Source: Sternotherus odoratus (lineage: Eukaryota > Chordata > Testudines > Kinosternidae). From it: a stretch of 64,000 nucleotides of DNA. A program made the position numbers and the translations under genes. Where the stretch lies: the NCBI GenBank assembly GCA_032164245.1, contig JAVMKO010000001.1, positions 248,257,644 to 248,321,643 of the forward strand, in the 5' to 3' direction. Of this stretch, positions 54,590 through 64,000 are shown piece by piece. Below the pieces are notes generated by a model that was given only the letters and a program-made list of their open reading frames with translations, did no database searches and had not been told where the DNA came from. Numbering within the stretch: the stretch's first letter is position 1; each line of letters begins with the position of its first letter.

Positions 54590-55125
54590 CCCCATCTCAA
54601 AAAGGCTATTGCACAATTAGAAGAGGTTCAGCAGTTCAGAGAAGGGCGGCAAGAAAGATCAAGATTTTGGGGATAAGGAAACCATTTCCTGTCTGACTCT
54701 AAAAATGACTGGTCTAGAGAAGGTAAATGGGAAACTCTTATTCTGTCTCTGAACACAAGGACATGGAGACATTCAATTAAATTAAAAGGTAGAACATTCA
54801 ACCCTAATAAAAGAGAAATTTTTCACACAACACATAATTGAACTGCAGAACTCCTTGTCACAGAAATTTATTTGAGGCCAAGAATTTATCAAGATTAAAA
54901 AAGAAACTAGACATTTGTATAGATATCTGGATACCAAGAATATCCAGTGTTATCATATAAAGTGTTGGAAAGGACATTTAACCCATGGTTCATAACTTAT
55001 ACCAATTTCCATTAGAGATCAGGATAGACTTTATGGGGGGCAGATTATCCCACATCTGCCTGCTACAGGGTTTTTACACCTTCCTCTAAAGTACATGGTG
55101 GTGCCACTGTCAGAGACAGTTCCAG
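54590..55125 (+). mobile_element. Old CR1-like LINE 3' portion, sense
   Basis: AACTGGTTACCCCATCTC, GACATTCAATTAAATTAAAAG, AGAACTCCTTGTCACAGA and ACACCTTCCTCTAAAGTAC, GGTGCCACTGTCAGAGACAG follow the order of the CR1 3' coding and UTR text. Diverged; no target duplication. Confidence 0.65.
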
Positions 55126-55392
55126 AACTAAATGGAGCCCAGATCAGATCCAATATAGCAATTCCTTAGCTTGTAATTTCTTGCAAACAATGTAGACAAG
55201 ACAAAGAGTGGGATAAATTAAATAATATTATCTCCAGTTTAGAAGTGGACAACTGAGGCCCTGAGAGATTAAAGGTCCATTTGGGACACCCCAATCTGGT
55301 GGAATAGTACCTTACTCCAGAAGTAGCTCCTATTTACACCAGTATAGCTGGCTTCAGAGTCAAGCCCTAATTCAGTTACATAGACAGATAAG
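55126..55392. other. No recognised gene or repeat
   Basis: Short mixed sequence between the old CR1 and the palindrome. Confidence 0.5.
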
Positions 55393-56086
55393 GTAACAAA
55401 GAGTCCTGTGGCACCCAGGGCTGGCGACAGAAATTTAGGGGCCCCATACTCTGATCGTTTGGGGGCCCCCCAGCCCGGCCAGCGCTCCTCCCCCAGCTGA
55501 CAGCGGCTGGCGGCATGCGGGGTCCTGCGGGAGCGCCGCGAGCCCGGGATCGGCGCGAGCCGCCCTTGCTGCTCTCCCCTCCTCCCCCCCCCCACTTTCT
55601 CCCCCGGACTGCGCTGCTGCCGCTGGGCCGGGCTCACTGCTCCTGCCGGGGACACATGCGCTCGTCCGGAGGAGAGCCGCGCCGCCTCCCCGCCCCTTCC
55701 CCGCTCTCCAGTCCCGGCGACAAGGGGGGACGACAACGGGTACATCTGTGTACCGGGCCCCCCCTAAAGTCCGGGGCCTGGTACAGCTGTACCCGTAGTA
55801 CCCCCCTGTCGCCGGCCCTGGTGGCACCTTAAAGACTAACTAAAGTATTGAAGCATAAGCTTTCATGGGTTAATACCCACTTCGTCGGATGCAAGCAGTG
55901 GAAGTGTCCAGGGGCAGGTATACCTTTTTTATCCCTGCCCCTGGACACTTCCACTGCTTGCATCCGATGAAGTGGGTATTAGCCCACGAAAGCTTATGCT
56001 TCAATACTTTAGTTAGTCTTTAAGGTGCCACAGGACTCTTTGTCACTTCTGCTATTCCAGACTAACACGGCTACCTTTCTGATTCT
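55393..56086. mobile_element. Palindrome of two inverted hammerhead-type repeats
   Basis: The left arm (55393-55415 plus 55829 to about 55922) and the right arm (about 55931-56050, continuing alone to 56086) are head to head around a spacer near 55921-55933. They pair for well over 100 bases once the inserted hAT is ignored. Each arm carries a hammerhead-like core. Right arm: CCGATGA (55964-55970), helix II GTGGGT/GCCCAC around ATTA, GAAA (55988-55991), GCTTATGC, then TT. Left arm (minus): CCGACGA, GTGGGT/ACCCAT, GAAA. The first core strand differs from the CTGATGA ideal by T to C in both. The tail GTTAGTCTTTAAGGTGCCAC matches the copy at 17.6 kb. Confidence 0.75.
55416..55820. mobile_element. 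hAT-type MITE, perfect 8-bp duplication
   Basis: 405 bp, starting CAGGGCTGGCGACAG and ending CTGTCGCCGGCCCTG, inverted over 14 of 15 bases. GTGGCACC flanks both sides (55408-55415 and 55821-55828), a perfect hAT duplication that is native sequence of the interrupted palindrome arm. The body is extremely GC- and CpG-rich, which explains long open frames on both strands; none has a family signature. It inserted after the palindrome formed. Confidence 0.93.
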
Positions 56087-57615
56087 TAGCATGCAACAGT
56101 AATTAGAGGTTGTCTACATGAAATCTGCAAAAGCAAAATCTGACAACCTCAGAATTAAAGGCTTTTGCCTTTCTCTTACAACTTGCAAAATAGCCTACTT
56201 TTGTGAAAACCTCACAAAATGTTTTTCTTTGCACCATACATAGGATTATATCTGAGCATATAAAGATGCAGCCATAACAGAAAATTGCTCAGGAAGTTAT
56301 GAGAATCTAAAAACAGAGTGTTAGAGCAGAAACCATTCTGCAGACTTAATTAAAGCTAGCAGCAAAAGCTATAATGCAACATGACAGTTATTTGAATTAT
56401 TTTTCTTTAAAATGAATACTGCTGTTCATTATCTAATTTGACATTGTTTGGTGCTATGTGTCTAGCCTGCAAAACGAAAATAAAAGTTCATAAAACACAT
56501 GCTAGAAATAGAAAATAAGCTTAGAGGGAATGCTGTAGCTAGAAGACCTTTCTCAGAATGTGAGTAGAAACACACTACCGTACCCTTGTCCTAAATTTTT
56601 CTACTGTGCTCTAGAAAAGGCCTTATGGCTAATATGTCACATCTAATATTATTTACTGTTTCTGTCTTGCGCTTTATTGAACCTTACTCTTTTTTGTTAT
56701 TGTAGCAGAGCTGCCGAAAGTGCTGGAGATAAGGTTGTGTCCACATTCCATTGTTAACCCCTATTTTTTTTTCAGCGCTTTTCACCTCAGATTCTGTCTT
56801 AAAACTGGTGGATCTAGTTCGCTTCAAACTGAATTCCTTTTTAGACACTAAAAAGAAATAGGTTTGACCATTTCTTAATATAGAGGATCAGATTGTGCCC
56901 CGGAGCCCAGTGCATGGGCAGGGTAAGGTAGGAGCCTCCTGGCCCATTGGGTCCTATGTACAGGCTCAATGTACAACTGCAGTCCCTTGTGTATCTCCAT
57001 GTGACACTAGACACCCCAAGAAAAAACTATTAGTAGAAAAAACACATGCATTCAGTTGTTAGTGCAGACCTAACTCACCGTTATCATTTGAAAGGAGGTT
57101 GCTTGGACACACTAGGCCAGGTATCTGCCTTCTCCCTCTTCATGGTCTTTTGTGGCCAGCAGTCAGTGGTCCCAGCTTTAGGGCTCCTGATAAGGGCTAG
57201 GTTGGTGTGACTAATGTTGATGGGTATTAATCTTTCTTTCATTTTAGCTTCTTTTTTTTTTAATGAGTAGGTTTTATTTAAAAAAACTTTTTTAAAAAAA
57301 ATCAGTGCTAGTCACTCTGAAAAATTAACATTCATTAATTTCCCCCTTCTTGTCACTTCACTTTTTCCCATTCTCCCCACACACCATATCATGATATTTG
57401 GCTCTTCTTTTATTGCTCTCATGCACATTGACCTCTGAACCATCCTGTAGCAGTCGCTTTGACTACAAACTCCTTAGGTAGGGACCTTTGACTCCCTCAG
57501 GGAACTGATGGGCAAGGTTCCCTGGGAGAAAAACATGAGGGGGAAAGGAATCCGGGAGAGCTGGCTGTATTTTAAATAAACCTTATTGAGGTTGCAGGAA
57601 TAAACCATCCCAATG
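56087..57615. other. No recognised gene or repeat
   Basis: AT-rich with T-rich tracts (near 57245-57300). No coding or transposon signature found. Confidence 0.5.
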
Positions 57616-58306
57616 TGTAGAAAGAATAGTAAATATGGCAGGTGACCACCTTGGCTTACCAGTGAAATCCTTGCTGATCTTAAACACAAAAAAAGAAGCT
57701 TACAAGAAGTGGAAGATTGGACAAATGACCAGGGAAGAGTATAAAAATATTGCTCAGGCATGCAGGAGTGAAATCAGGAAGGCCAAATCACACTTGGAGT
57801 TGCAGCTAGCAAGGGTTGTTAAGTGTAACAAGAAGGGTTTCTTCAGGTATGTTAGCAACAAGAAGAAAGTCAAGGAAAGTGTGGGCCCCTTGCTAAATGA
57901 GGGAGGTAAACTAGTGACAGAGGATGTGAAGAAAGCTAATGTACTCAATGCTTTTTCTGCCTTTGTCTTCACAGACAAGGTTAGTTCCCAGACTACTGCA
58001 GCATGGTATGGGAAGGAGGTGACAAGCCCTCTGTGGAGAAAGAAGTGGTTCAGGACTATTTAGAAAAGTTGGACAAGCACAAGTCCATGGGGCCAGATGT
58101 GCTGCATTCGAGGGTGCTAAAGAAGATGGCAGATGTGATTGCAGAGCCATTGGCCATTATCTTTGAAAACTTATGTTGGTCGGGGGAGGTTCTGGAGGAC
58201 TTTTCTGGAGGAAAAAAGCTAATGTAGTGCCCATCTTTAAAAAAGGAAAGAAAGAAGATCCGGGAATTACAGGCCAGTCAGCCTCACCTCAGTCCCTGGA
58301 AAAATC

Positions 58307-59236
58307 ATGGAGCAGGTCCTCCATGATTCAATTTTGAGTCACTTAAAGGAGAGGAAAGTGATCAGGAACAGTCAGCATAGATTCATCAAGGGCAAGTCAT
58401 TACTGACTAACGTAATTGCCTTCTTTGGCAAGATAACTGGTTCTGTGGATGAGGCGAAAGCAGTGGATGTGATATATGTTGACTTTAGCAAAGCTTTTGA
58501 TATGGTCTCGCACTGTAATCTTGCCAGCAAGTTAAAGAAGTATGGGCTGGATGAAGAGACTAATTGGATAGAAAGCTGGCTAGATCATCAGGCTCAACAG
58601 GTAATAATCAATGGCTCCATGTCTAGTTGGCAGCTGGTATCCAGCAGAGTGCCCCAAGGGCTGGTCCTGGGGATGATTTTGTTCAATATCTTCATTAATG
58701 ATCTGGTGCAGGGATCAGCAACATTGGCACGCGGGACCACAGGGTAAGCATCGTTAGCGGGCCCCGCCACTTTATTTACCTGCCGTTTCGCCGACTGCGG
58801 CTCCCACTGGCCGCGGTTTGCAGTCTAGGTCCAATGGTGTCTGCAGAAAGCAGCCCTGTTCTGGCCGCCGCTTCCTGCAGCCCCCACTGGACCAGGACAG
58901 TGAACCGCAGCCAGTGGGAGCTGCAGTCTGCGAAACAGCAAGTAAATAAAGTGGCGGGGACCACTAAGGCTGCTTACCCTGCAGTCCCGCGTGCCAGTGT
59001 TGCCGATCCCTGATCTGGAGGATGGTGTGGACTGCACCCTCAGCAAGTTTTCAGATGACATTAAACTGGGAGGAGTGGTAGATACGCTGGAGAGTAGGGA
59101 TAGGATACAGAGGGACCTGGACAAATTAGAGGATTGGGCCAAAAGAAATCTGATGAGGTTCAACAAGGACAAGTGTAGAGTCCTGCACTTAGAATGGACA
59201 AATCCCATGCACTGCTACAGACTAGGGACCGAATGA
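58307..59236 (+). pseudogene. CR1 reverse transcriptase, split and frameshifted
   Basis: The first frame (58307-58747) carries IYVDFSKAFDMVSH, the RT palm motif A with its first catalytic aspartate. It also has VPQGLVLGMILFNIFINDL, the B region. The hAT at 58709-59012 interrupts it just after FINDL. The later frame (from 59013, up to 59236) has [10 protein letters not shown], the FxDD catalytic motif with both aspartates, then [20 protein letters not shown]. Further C-terminal text is at 59337-59534 (RGISHRSRDVIIPLYSALV) and 59588-59911. RT would copy CR1 RNA at a nicked target; this copy is split and shifted, hence inactive. Confidence 0.9.
58709..59012. mobile_element. hAT-type MITE inside CR1, 8-bp duplication
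   Basis: 304 bp, from CAGGGATCAGCAACATTGGC to GTGTTGCCGATCCCTG, terminal inverted repeats with long GC-rich inner arms (TAAGCATCGTTAGCGG/CCACTAAGGCTGCTTA; GGCTCCCACTGGCCGCGG/CCGCAGCCAGTGGGAGC). ATCTGGTG (58701-58708) and ATCTGGAG (59013-59020) are a 7-of-8 duplication in CR1 text. The same class as 25890-26217. Non-coding. Confidence 0.92.
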
Positions 59237-59957
59237 CTAGACAGCAGTTCTGCACAAAAGGACCTATGGGTTACAGTGAACGAGAAGCTGGATATGAGTC
59301 AAGTGTGCCCTTGTTGCCAAGAAAGCTAATAGCATTTTGGATTGTGTAAGTAGGGGCATTTCCCACAGATCTAGGGATGTGATCATTCCCCTCTATTCAG
59401 CATTGGTGAGGCCCCATATGGAGTACCGTGTCCAGTTTTGGGGCCCACACTACAAGGAGGATGTGGAAAAATTGGAAAGAGTCCAGCAGAGGGCAACAAA
59501 AATGATTGGGGACCTGGAGCACATGGACTTATGAGGAGAGGCTGAGAGAACTGTGATTGTTTAGTCTACAGAAGAGAAGAACTGGGATTGTATAGCCTAC
59601 ACAAGAGGGGAGATTTGATAGCTGCTCTCAAGTACCTGAAAGGGGGTTCCAAAGAGGATGGATCTAGACTGTTCTCAGTAGTACCAAATGACAGAACAAG
59701 GAGTAATAGTTTCAAGTTGCAGAGGGAAAGGTTTATGTTGGATATTAGGAAAATCTTTTTCATTAGGAGGGTGGTGAAGCACTGGAATGGGTTGCCTAGG
59801 GAGGTGATGGAATCTCCTTCCTTAGAGGTTTTTAAGGTCAGGCTAGACAAATCCCTGGCTGGCATGATTTGGTTGGATATTGGTCCTGCTTTGAGCAAGG
59901 GGTTGGACTAGATGACCTTCTGAGGTCCCTTCCAACCCTGATATTCTATGATTCTAC

Positions 59958-60984
59958 ATCAATAGATTTATACAGGTGTAAAACCACTGAAATCAGAATG
60001 TAAATGCAATGGTGACTTACTGGAAAATTATTACAGTACATACATGCTCATTCCTGAAGTTTTCACACAAACCAAACTCCCACTGAAGTCAAGAGAGGTT
60101 TTGCCTCCATAGGAATACAAAATTAAGCCCCATGCGGGGATTCACTTTCAGTAGTAGGGAAGCAAAAAGAGTAATTCTCCCTTGAAGTATCAAATATCTA
60201 AACTGGTTAAATATAAAACCTCCCTGAGAACTATCTGCATGAAGAAAATTAAATAGGAAAGGCTGTTTAATGATAAATAAAATCTTGTCTACACAGCATG
60301 CTCTTTGCTAGAGCAATGTGGATGTTGAACTGGAATATTGATTGATAGGTAATTACCAAAACCCATCTAATTTATCTGATGATTAAACATCTAAGCATCT
60401 CTTTCAAGTGGATTAAAAGTAATTCAAATAGAAGTATTGTGTTTGCATGTGAAATTGTATTGCTTAACTAATTCTGTATTAATTACTTGCAAATGTGGTA
60501 TTTTTGTCTCAGATGTCTTAAACCTCAACAAATACTCTTAATGAATTAACTGATGAATGTATTTTGAAAAGCCAATCAGATACTAATTTGTGGTACTTTA
60601 ATAGTTTGTTACTGCTGATATTCTTCTATACTGCTGGCATAAGCAGAAAGAAAATGTTTGCTGTGTGTGTGTGTGTGTGTCGTTTTTGTAGCAGTACAAG
60701 AATGTTAACTTATGCAAACTTATACTGGTGAATAAGATTCTCTGGTTCCAATAGGAAACTATAGAAAATCTGTGATAGCACTGATGGTAGCTCAGTCAGT
60801 GGTAGCATTACTGGGACTCCAAGTACAAACAAGTAACCATGAAAATAAATGCTTCATTTGCTTGTGTTTGGTAGCCAAACTGGGTTAAAATACTGGCCTT
60901 CCTTGGCTGAAGTTTGAACCAGAAAAACCTGTACAATATCATGGAGCATAAAAAGGTATTCTGATTTCTTTCTTCTCCTGCCAC
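59958..60984. other. Mostly unique AT-rich DNA
   Basis: No gene or transposon signature. A (GT)n run is at 60661-60680. A TAGCTCAGTCAG word near 60788 resembles a tRNA A box but no B box follows. Confidence 0.5.
60661..60680. repeat. (TG)n microsatellite
   Basis: Nine to ten TG units. Confidence 0.9.
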
Positions 60985-61190
60985 TGTAGCCATGTAACTT
61001 GCCTCTCCCTCTTGACTCCCTTCACTGGCTCTCCCTTGCCTTCTGCATCCATTTCAAACTCCTCATCCTCAATTTCAAGGCTCTTCAAAACTCTCTCCCT
61101 GCAACAACACCTTTGTTCCCTCCCCCCCCCCCCCCAGCCCCTTCATCTATCTCATTATGCTCTTCTCTATTGTCCTGCCTACCCTCCAGC
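60985..61190 (+). mobile_element. L2-like LINE 3' fragment
   Basis: TTGACTCCCTTCACTGGCTC, TCCATTTCAAACTCCTCATC and TTCAAGGCTCTTCAAAAC follow the order of the L2 3' end (CCTTCACTGGCT...TTCAAACTCCTC...TTCAAGGCCCTTCAC). A poly-C run (61122-61135) interrupts it. Dead fragment. Confidence 0.55.
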
Positions 61191-61370
61191 GGCAGCTCTA
61201 CATTTTTTGCCACCCCAAGCGCAGCAGTCAGGCAGCCTTTGGCCCTCAGGAGGTCCCCGGCAATTCTGAGGGAGGTCCGCCGGTCCCTCAGCTCCACAGG
61301 GCCAATGGACCTCCCGCAGAAACACCGCCGAAGGCAGGCTGACTGCTACCCTGACAATGACCGGTGCGCT
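61190..61370. mobile_element. GC-rich MITE-like fragment
   Basis: GGCAGCTCTACATTTTTTGC, CACCCCAAGCGCAGCAGTC, AGGCAGCCTTTGGCCC and GGAGGTCCGCCGGTCC match the style of a common turtle GC-rich DNA-transposon derivative with a GGC(G/A)GCTCTA start. The right end is not clear. Overlapping frames on both strands are a compositional effect. Confidence 0.45.
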
Positions 61371-63384
61371 GGTACCTGGAGCCACTCCTGCTACCTGCTC
61401 ATTATCTTCTTCTTGTACTCACCGGCCCAGACTCTCAAGTAATATGAATTGTAAATGTAGCTTCATTAGCTAGCTGGGGGGCCCTCTGTTTCTGTGCAAT
61501 TTTTCATGCCTACATTTAGACCAATGTCACACTAACCCCATGTAAACTTTTGTGATGCCATCGAAGAATGATCTTAACAACCAGGTCTCTACCCCCTTCT
61601 TATTTTTGAACTCCTGTGGTAAGCTCTGTTTAGAGAATCAGTCAGAAAATGAATTGGTTGCTTGTTTTGTTTGTTTTGTGTGTTCCTAAGCAATACTGCA
61701 ACTTTCTGAGGAAAAATCTGAAATATTTTGGCAAAAAAATAAACTATTTTGATTCCGAACGTTGACCTGGTACCTCCTTGGGAACTGTAGTTTTAAATGC
61801 TTCCAATGCCTTTTGTGGGCTGGGCTCCCTGATGAAACTACATCTCACATGGTGTGTCACCACCTTGTAATTGTTTTCCCATCTTGTTACCAGCTTTAAT
61901 ACGTTGCCCAGTTTTGAACTGTGTTTTTGTAGATCTTCACCCTTTTGTAAAATGTAATGAGCAAATTCATTGCCCGGAGGAAAAAACCTCTCATTTTGAA
62001 TTTTATGATTATTTTTGGGAGGCCAGAGGTGCGTATAGAATCCCAGCAAAGAGCATGTCATTGTTCTTTCTTAGAGCTGAGTGAAAACTGCATGAATAAT
62101 TGATTTGACAAATGTTGCCTCCTTTTTTTCCCCCTCTGTTTGCAAGCATTGTGAGCAGATTGTGATTTTTCTCTTGTATTCATTATTCTGAGTTATTCAC
62201 TGCATAACTTTGGAGAATAATGCTTCATCTCTATCCTGGCCACAAGCTGTTTGCTTCACGTATTCAGAATTCAAGTTGTTTTTGTCTGCAGACTGACTGG
62301 GCCTATCTTAGACTCCTGTTTCCAGAAATTTCTGACTACCGTAAATACAACTCCTCTGATAGTAGCAATAGTAGAAATACCAGTGCTCCAGGAAGCCAGC
62401 AACATGTTGTCCAACCCTCCTCCTCAGACAGGTCTAGACAGCCTGGTGGTTAATATAGCAGCAGCAAGTTTCCACAGTTGCTACCATAACAGGAGCATGT
62501 ATCTGCTCATTGAGTGAGTGAATATAACTATTTAATCAGGTTTTCAATGCAAATGCCTGTGATTACTAATTCAAAATTCATTGACTAAGGTGGGTGCAAT
62601 ATAAGGGGAAGGTAGAAGCAAGGACAAAATAGAGAAGGTTGGGGAAGAGGGAAGGCAAAAGGGACAGAGGAGAAGGAAGGAGATGCTAATTCAGAAGAGA
62701 GGTGTTGATATGAGAGAAAACAAAGAGTAAAGGCAAACCATGACTGGGCCAAGTTTCTGATGGGTGTGTATGGAGGATTTGCAAGAAAGCTAATGTCTGA
62801 CGGGTTATGATTGAGCCATGAGAGAGGGACTGGGGAAGCAGAAAATAAAACACAGTTAAGTAAGCAGAGTTATCCTATGCTTTTGTTGTTATGTAGCTAC
62901 TAGAGGTCTCCCTCAGGATCCTCATTGTGTTTGGGATTTTTTGTTTTTTGTTTTCAAAATACAAATATAGTTGTTCAGCACAAAGGATTGTGGGGATGAG
63001 GCAAAACTCATCACTGAGCTTATTAGATTTGTATGGAGATACATTTGTAACAGGCTGGAACAGAAACAAGGAGCTTTGATTGTCATTGGCATGGAGGGGG
63101 CTTATCCTAGCGGGCCCGTCTGACTTGGCTGACATTTCTGTCTCAGACTTTCCAGCTCTGGGGCACTGCTGTCACTTGTCATGCCCAACCCATACTGCTT
63201 TGCCTGATGTCACTCCCCAATGCCTTAGGTGCTATTTATATCTATGAAGGCATGAAAGCATGGATTTAGCTGACTGGCCACCTGGCCTCCTCTTCATTTT
63301 GCCTTCACAGCCACTGAACCCCGGTGGGCTAAAGAAGTCCTTGGAGTGCTGGAGACCATGTAAGAACCCAGAAAAGAATGCAAA
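61371..63384. other. Mostly unique DNA
   Basis: No gene or repeat recognised with confidence. The open frames at 62220-62453 and 62251-62517 overlap in two frames and have no signature. A purine-rich tract lies at 62600-62700. Confidence 0.5.
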
Positions 63385-63620
63385 TGAAAGCCAGTGTGGT
63401 CCAGTGCCTACAGCATTGGACTGGGAGTCCATATGAAGAATTTGGTTCTATTCCAAGCTCTGCCTGTGCCCTGGGACAAATCACTTAACCTCTCTGTGCC
63501 TTGTTTCTTTTCCCAACCTTTACCTGTTTTCTCTATTTAGAAGGTAAGCTCTTCAGGGCCGGGACTGTTTCTCACTATGCATTTGTGCAGTTCCTAGAAC
63601 AAATGGACAATCCCAGTTCA
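63385..63620 (+). mobile_element. tRNA-derived SINE, nearly full length, sense
   Basis: The head reads AGCCAGTGTGGTCCAGTGCC, TACAGCATTGGACTGGGAGT, with an A-box-like TGGTCCAGTG and a B-box-like GGTTCTATTCC (63443-63453). This is followed by the MIR core text CAAATCACTTAACCTCTCTG, TGCCTTGTTTC and the tail AAGGTAAGCTCTTCAGGGCC, GGGACTGTTTCTC. It is the most complete SINE in the window and shows the polymerase III promoter architecture expected of the family. Confidence 0.78.
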
Positions 63621-64000
63621 GGGTCCGTATTGCAGAAAAGTACATGAGGATTTGATCCCCTGAAAACTAGGTCAAAATTAGGAGAATAGGATGAGGAGGG
63701 GAAAAGGGAAGATCAGTTCCCCTTGTTTAATATAAATGCCAGTTCTCCTCGTTCAGTGTTTGCAAACTGAGCTCTGCCTGGTCTGGGAAGATTCCTTCAA
63801 GCTTTGGATAATCTCTTATGCAAATTGTCAAACTAAAAGCTGCTGCTTTTAGATGGCTGATTTTTAACTGCATTATTGATTATAAAGCAGACAGAAGCCC
63901 TTATGAGGTTGATCTTCTCATGACCTAACTGAGGTCTAAAGGTATTTTAATTGAAATGTTAGACTTTTTTAAAGTAGAACTGCCCCTTTTTTAAGCAAGA
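63621..64000. other. No recognised feature to window end
   Basis: AT-rich single-copy-looking sequence. Confidence 0.5.

Larger units (their letters stand above)
57620..59957 (+). mobile_element. CR1 LINE, best preserved copy, split by a hAT
   Basis: About 2.0 kb of CR1 after discounting the 304-bp hAT. It begins in the region between endonuclease and reverse transcriptase (KKEAYKKWKIGQMTREEYKN, RSEIRKAKSHLELQLARVVK), runs through the RT, and ends ATATTCTATGATTCTA (59941-59956), the typical CR1 3' repeat. The upstream endonuclease and ORF1 are absent (5' truncation, usual for CR1). Sense text spans several frames, so small indels have broken it. No target duplication, as is normal for CR1. 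Confidence 0.92.

Noticed and set aside
55269..55832. Long open frames of 105-158 codons on both strands
   Set aside because: They lie in the CpG-rich hAT MITE (55416-55820), where stop codons are rare by composition; proline/arginine-rich translations without a domain.
60781..60835. tRNA-like TAGCTCAGTCAG word
   Set aside because: Matches an A box loosely, but no B box, acceptor stem or cloverleaf could be drawn.
62220..62517. Serine-rich overlapping frames in two registers
   Set aside because: Neither register shows a family feature or splice boundaries; likely chance.

Overview
The window looks like intergenic or intronic DNA from an amniote, most likely a turtle; a crocodilian or tuatara is less likely but not excluded. 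The reasons are many CR1 LINE fragments ending in ATTCTATGATTCTA-type tails, MIR/tRNA-type SINEs, many hAT and Harbinger-like non-autonomous DNA transposons of kinds common in turtles, solo LTRs, and a decayed Ty3/Gypsy element with a SCAN-like gag. The organism call is inference from repeat content. I found no host protein-coding exon, tRNA, rRNA, CRISPR array or prokaryotic feature I could defend. Every open frame with a recognisable signature belongs to a retroelement, and all of these are broken.

Layout. 1-9.3 kb: mostly AT-rich single-copy-looking DNA with a MIR-like SINE, a (TG)n array and an old antisense CR1. 9.3-13.6 kb: an antisense CR1, a hAT fragment, an LTR-like block, and a CR1 split by a Harbinger-like MITE. 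14-19.9 kb: two repeats with hammerhead-ribozyme-like cores, a run of three MITEs (16.36-17.14 kb), and a hAT MITE with perfect 8-bp duplications. 21-27.5 kb: SINE and CR1 pieces, a minus-strand LTR, three hAT-type elements (one inside a SINE). 27.8-32.9 kb: a 1.6-kb antisense CR1 with a FADD reverse-transcriptase motif, then the minus-strand Gypsy remnant (gag, protease, integrase zinc domain; no reverse transcriptase seen). 33-40.2 kb: a third hammerhead-like copy, paired Harbinger-like MITEs and a Tigger-like MITE. 40.2-43.2 kb: AT-rich and largely repeat-free, with a POU octamer inside an inverted repeat. 43.2-45.3 kb: a three-level nest (LTR in hAT in CR1). 47.3-49.6 kb: a C-rich minisatellite in an older repeat, which also holds a solo LTR, followed by a second LTR. 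51.7-55.1 kb: old CR1 copies, one split by an LTR. 55.4-56.1 kb: a palindrome of two inverted hammerhead-like repeats, one arm split by a hAT. 57.6-60 kb: the best preserved CR1, split by a hAT. 60-64 kb: mostly unique DNA with L2-like, MITE and SINE pieces.

How the parts relate. The nests give relative ages: target-site duplications visible by eye show which element entered which. The most unusual signals are the hammerhead-like cores (three repeats of one family, one of them a head-to-head palindrome, plus one of a second family) and the SCAN-type gag remnant. Repeat boundaries without visible duplications are estimates.
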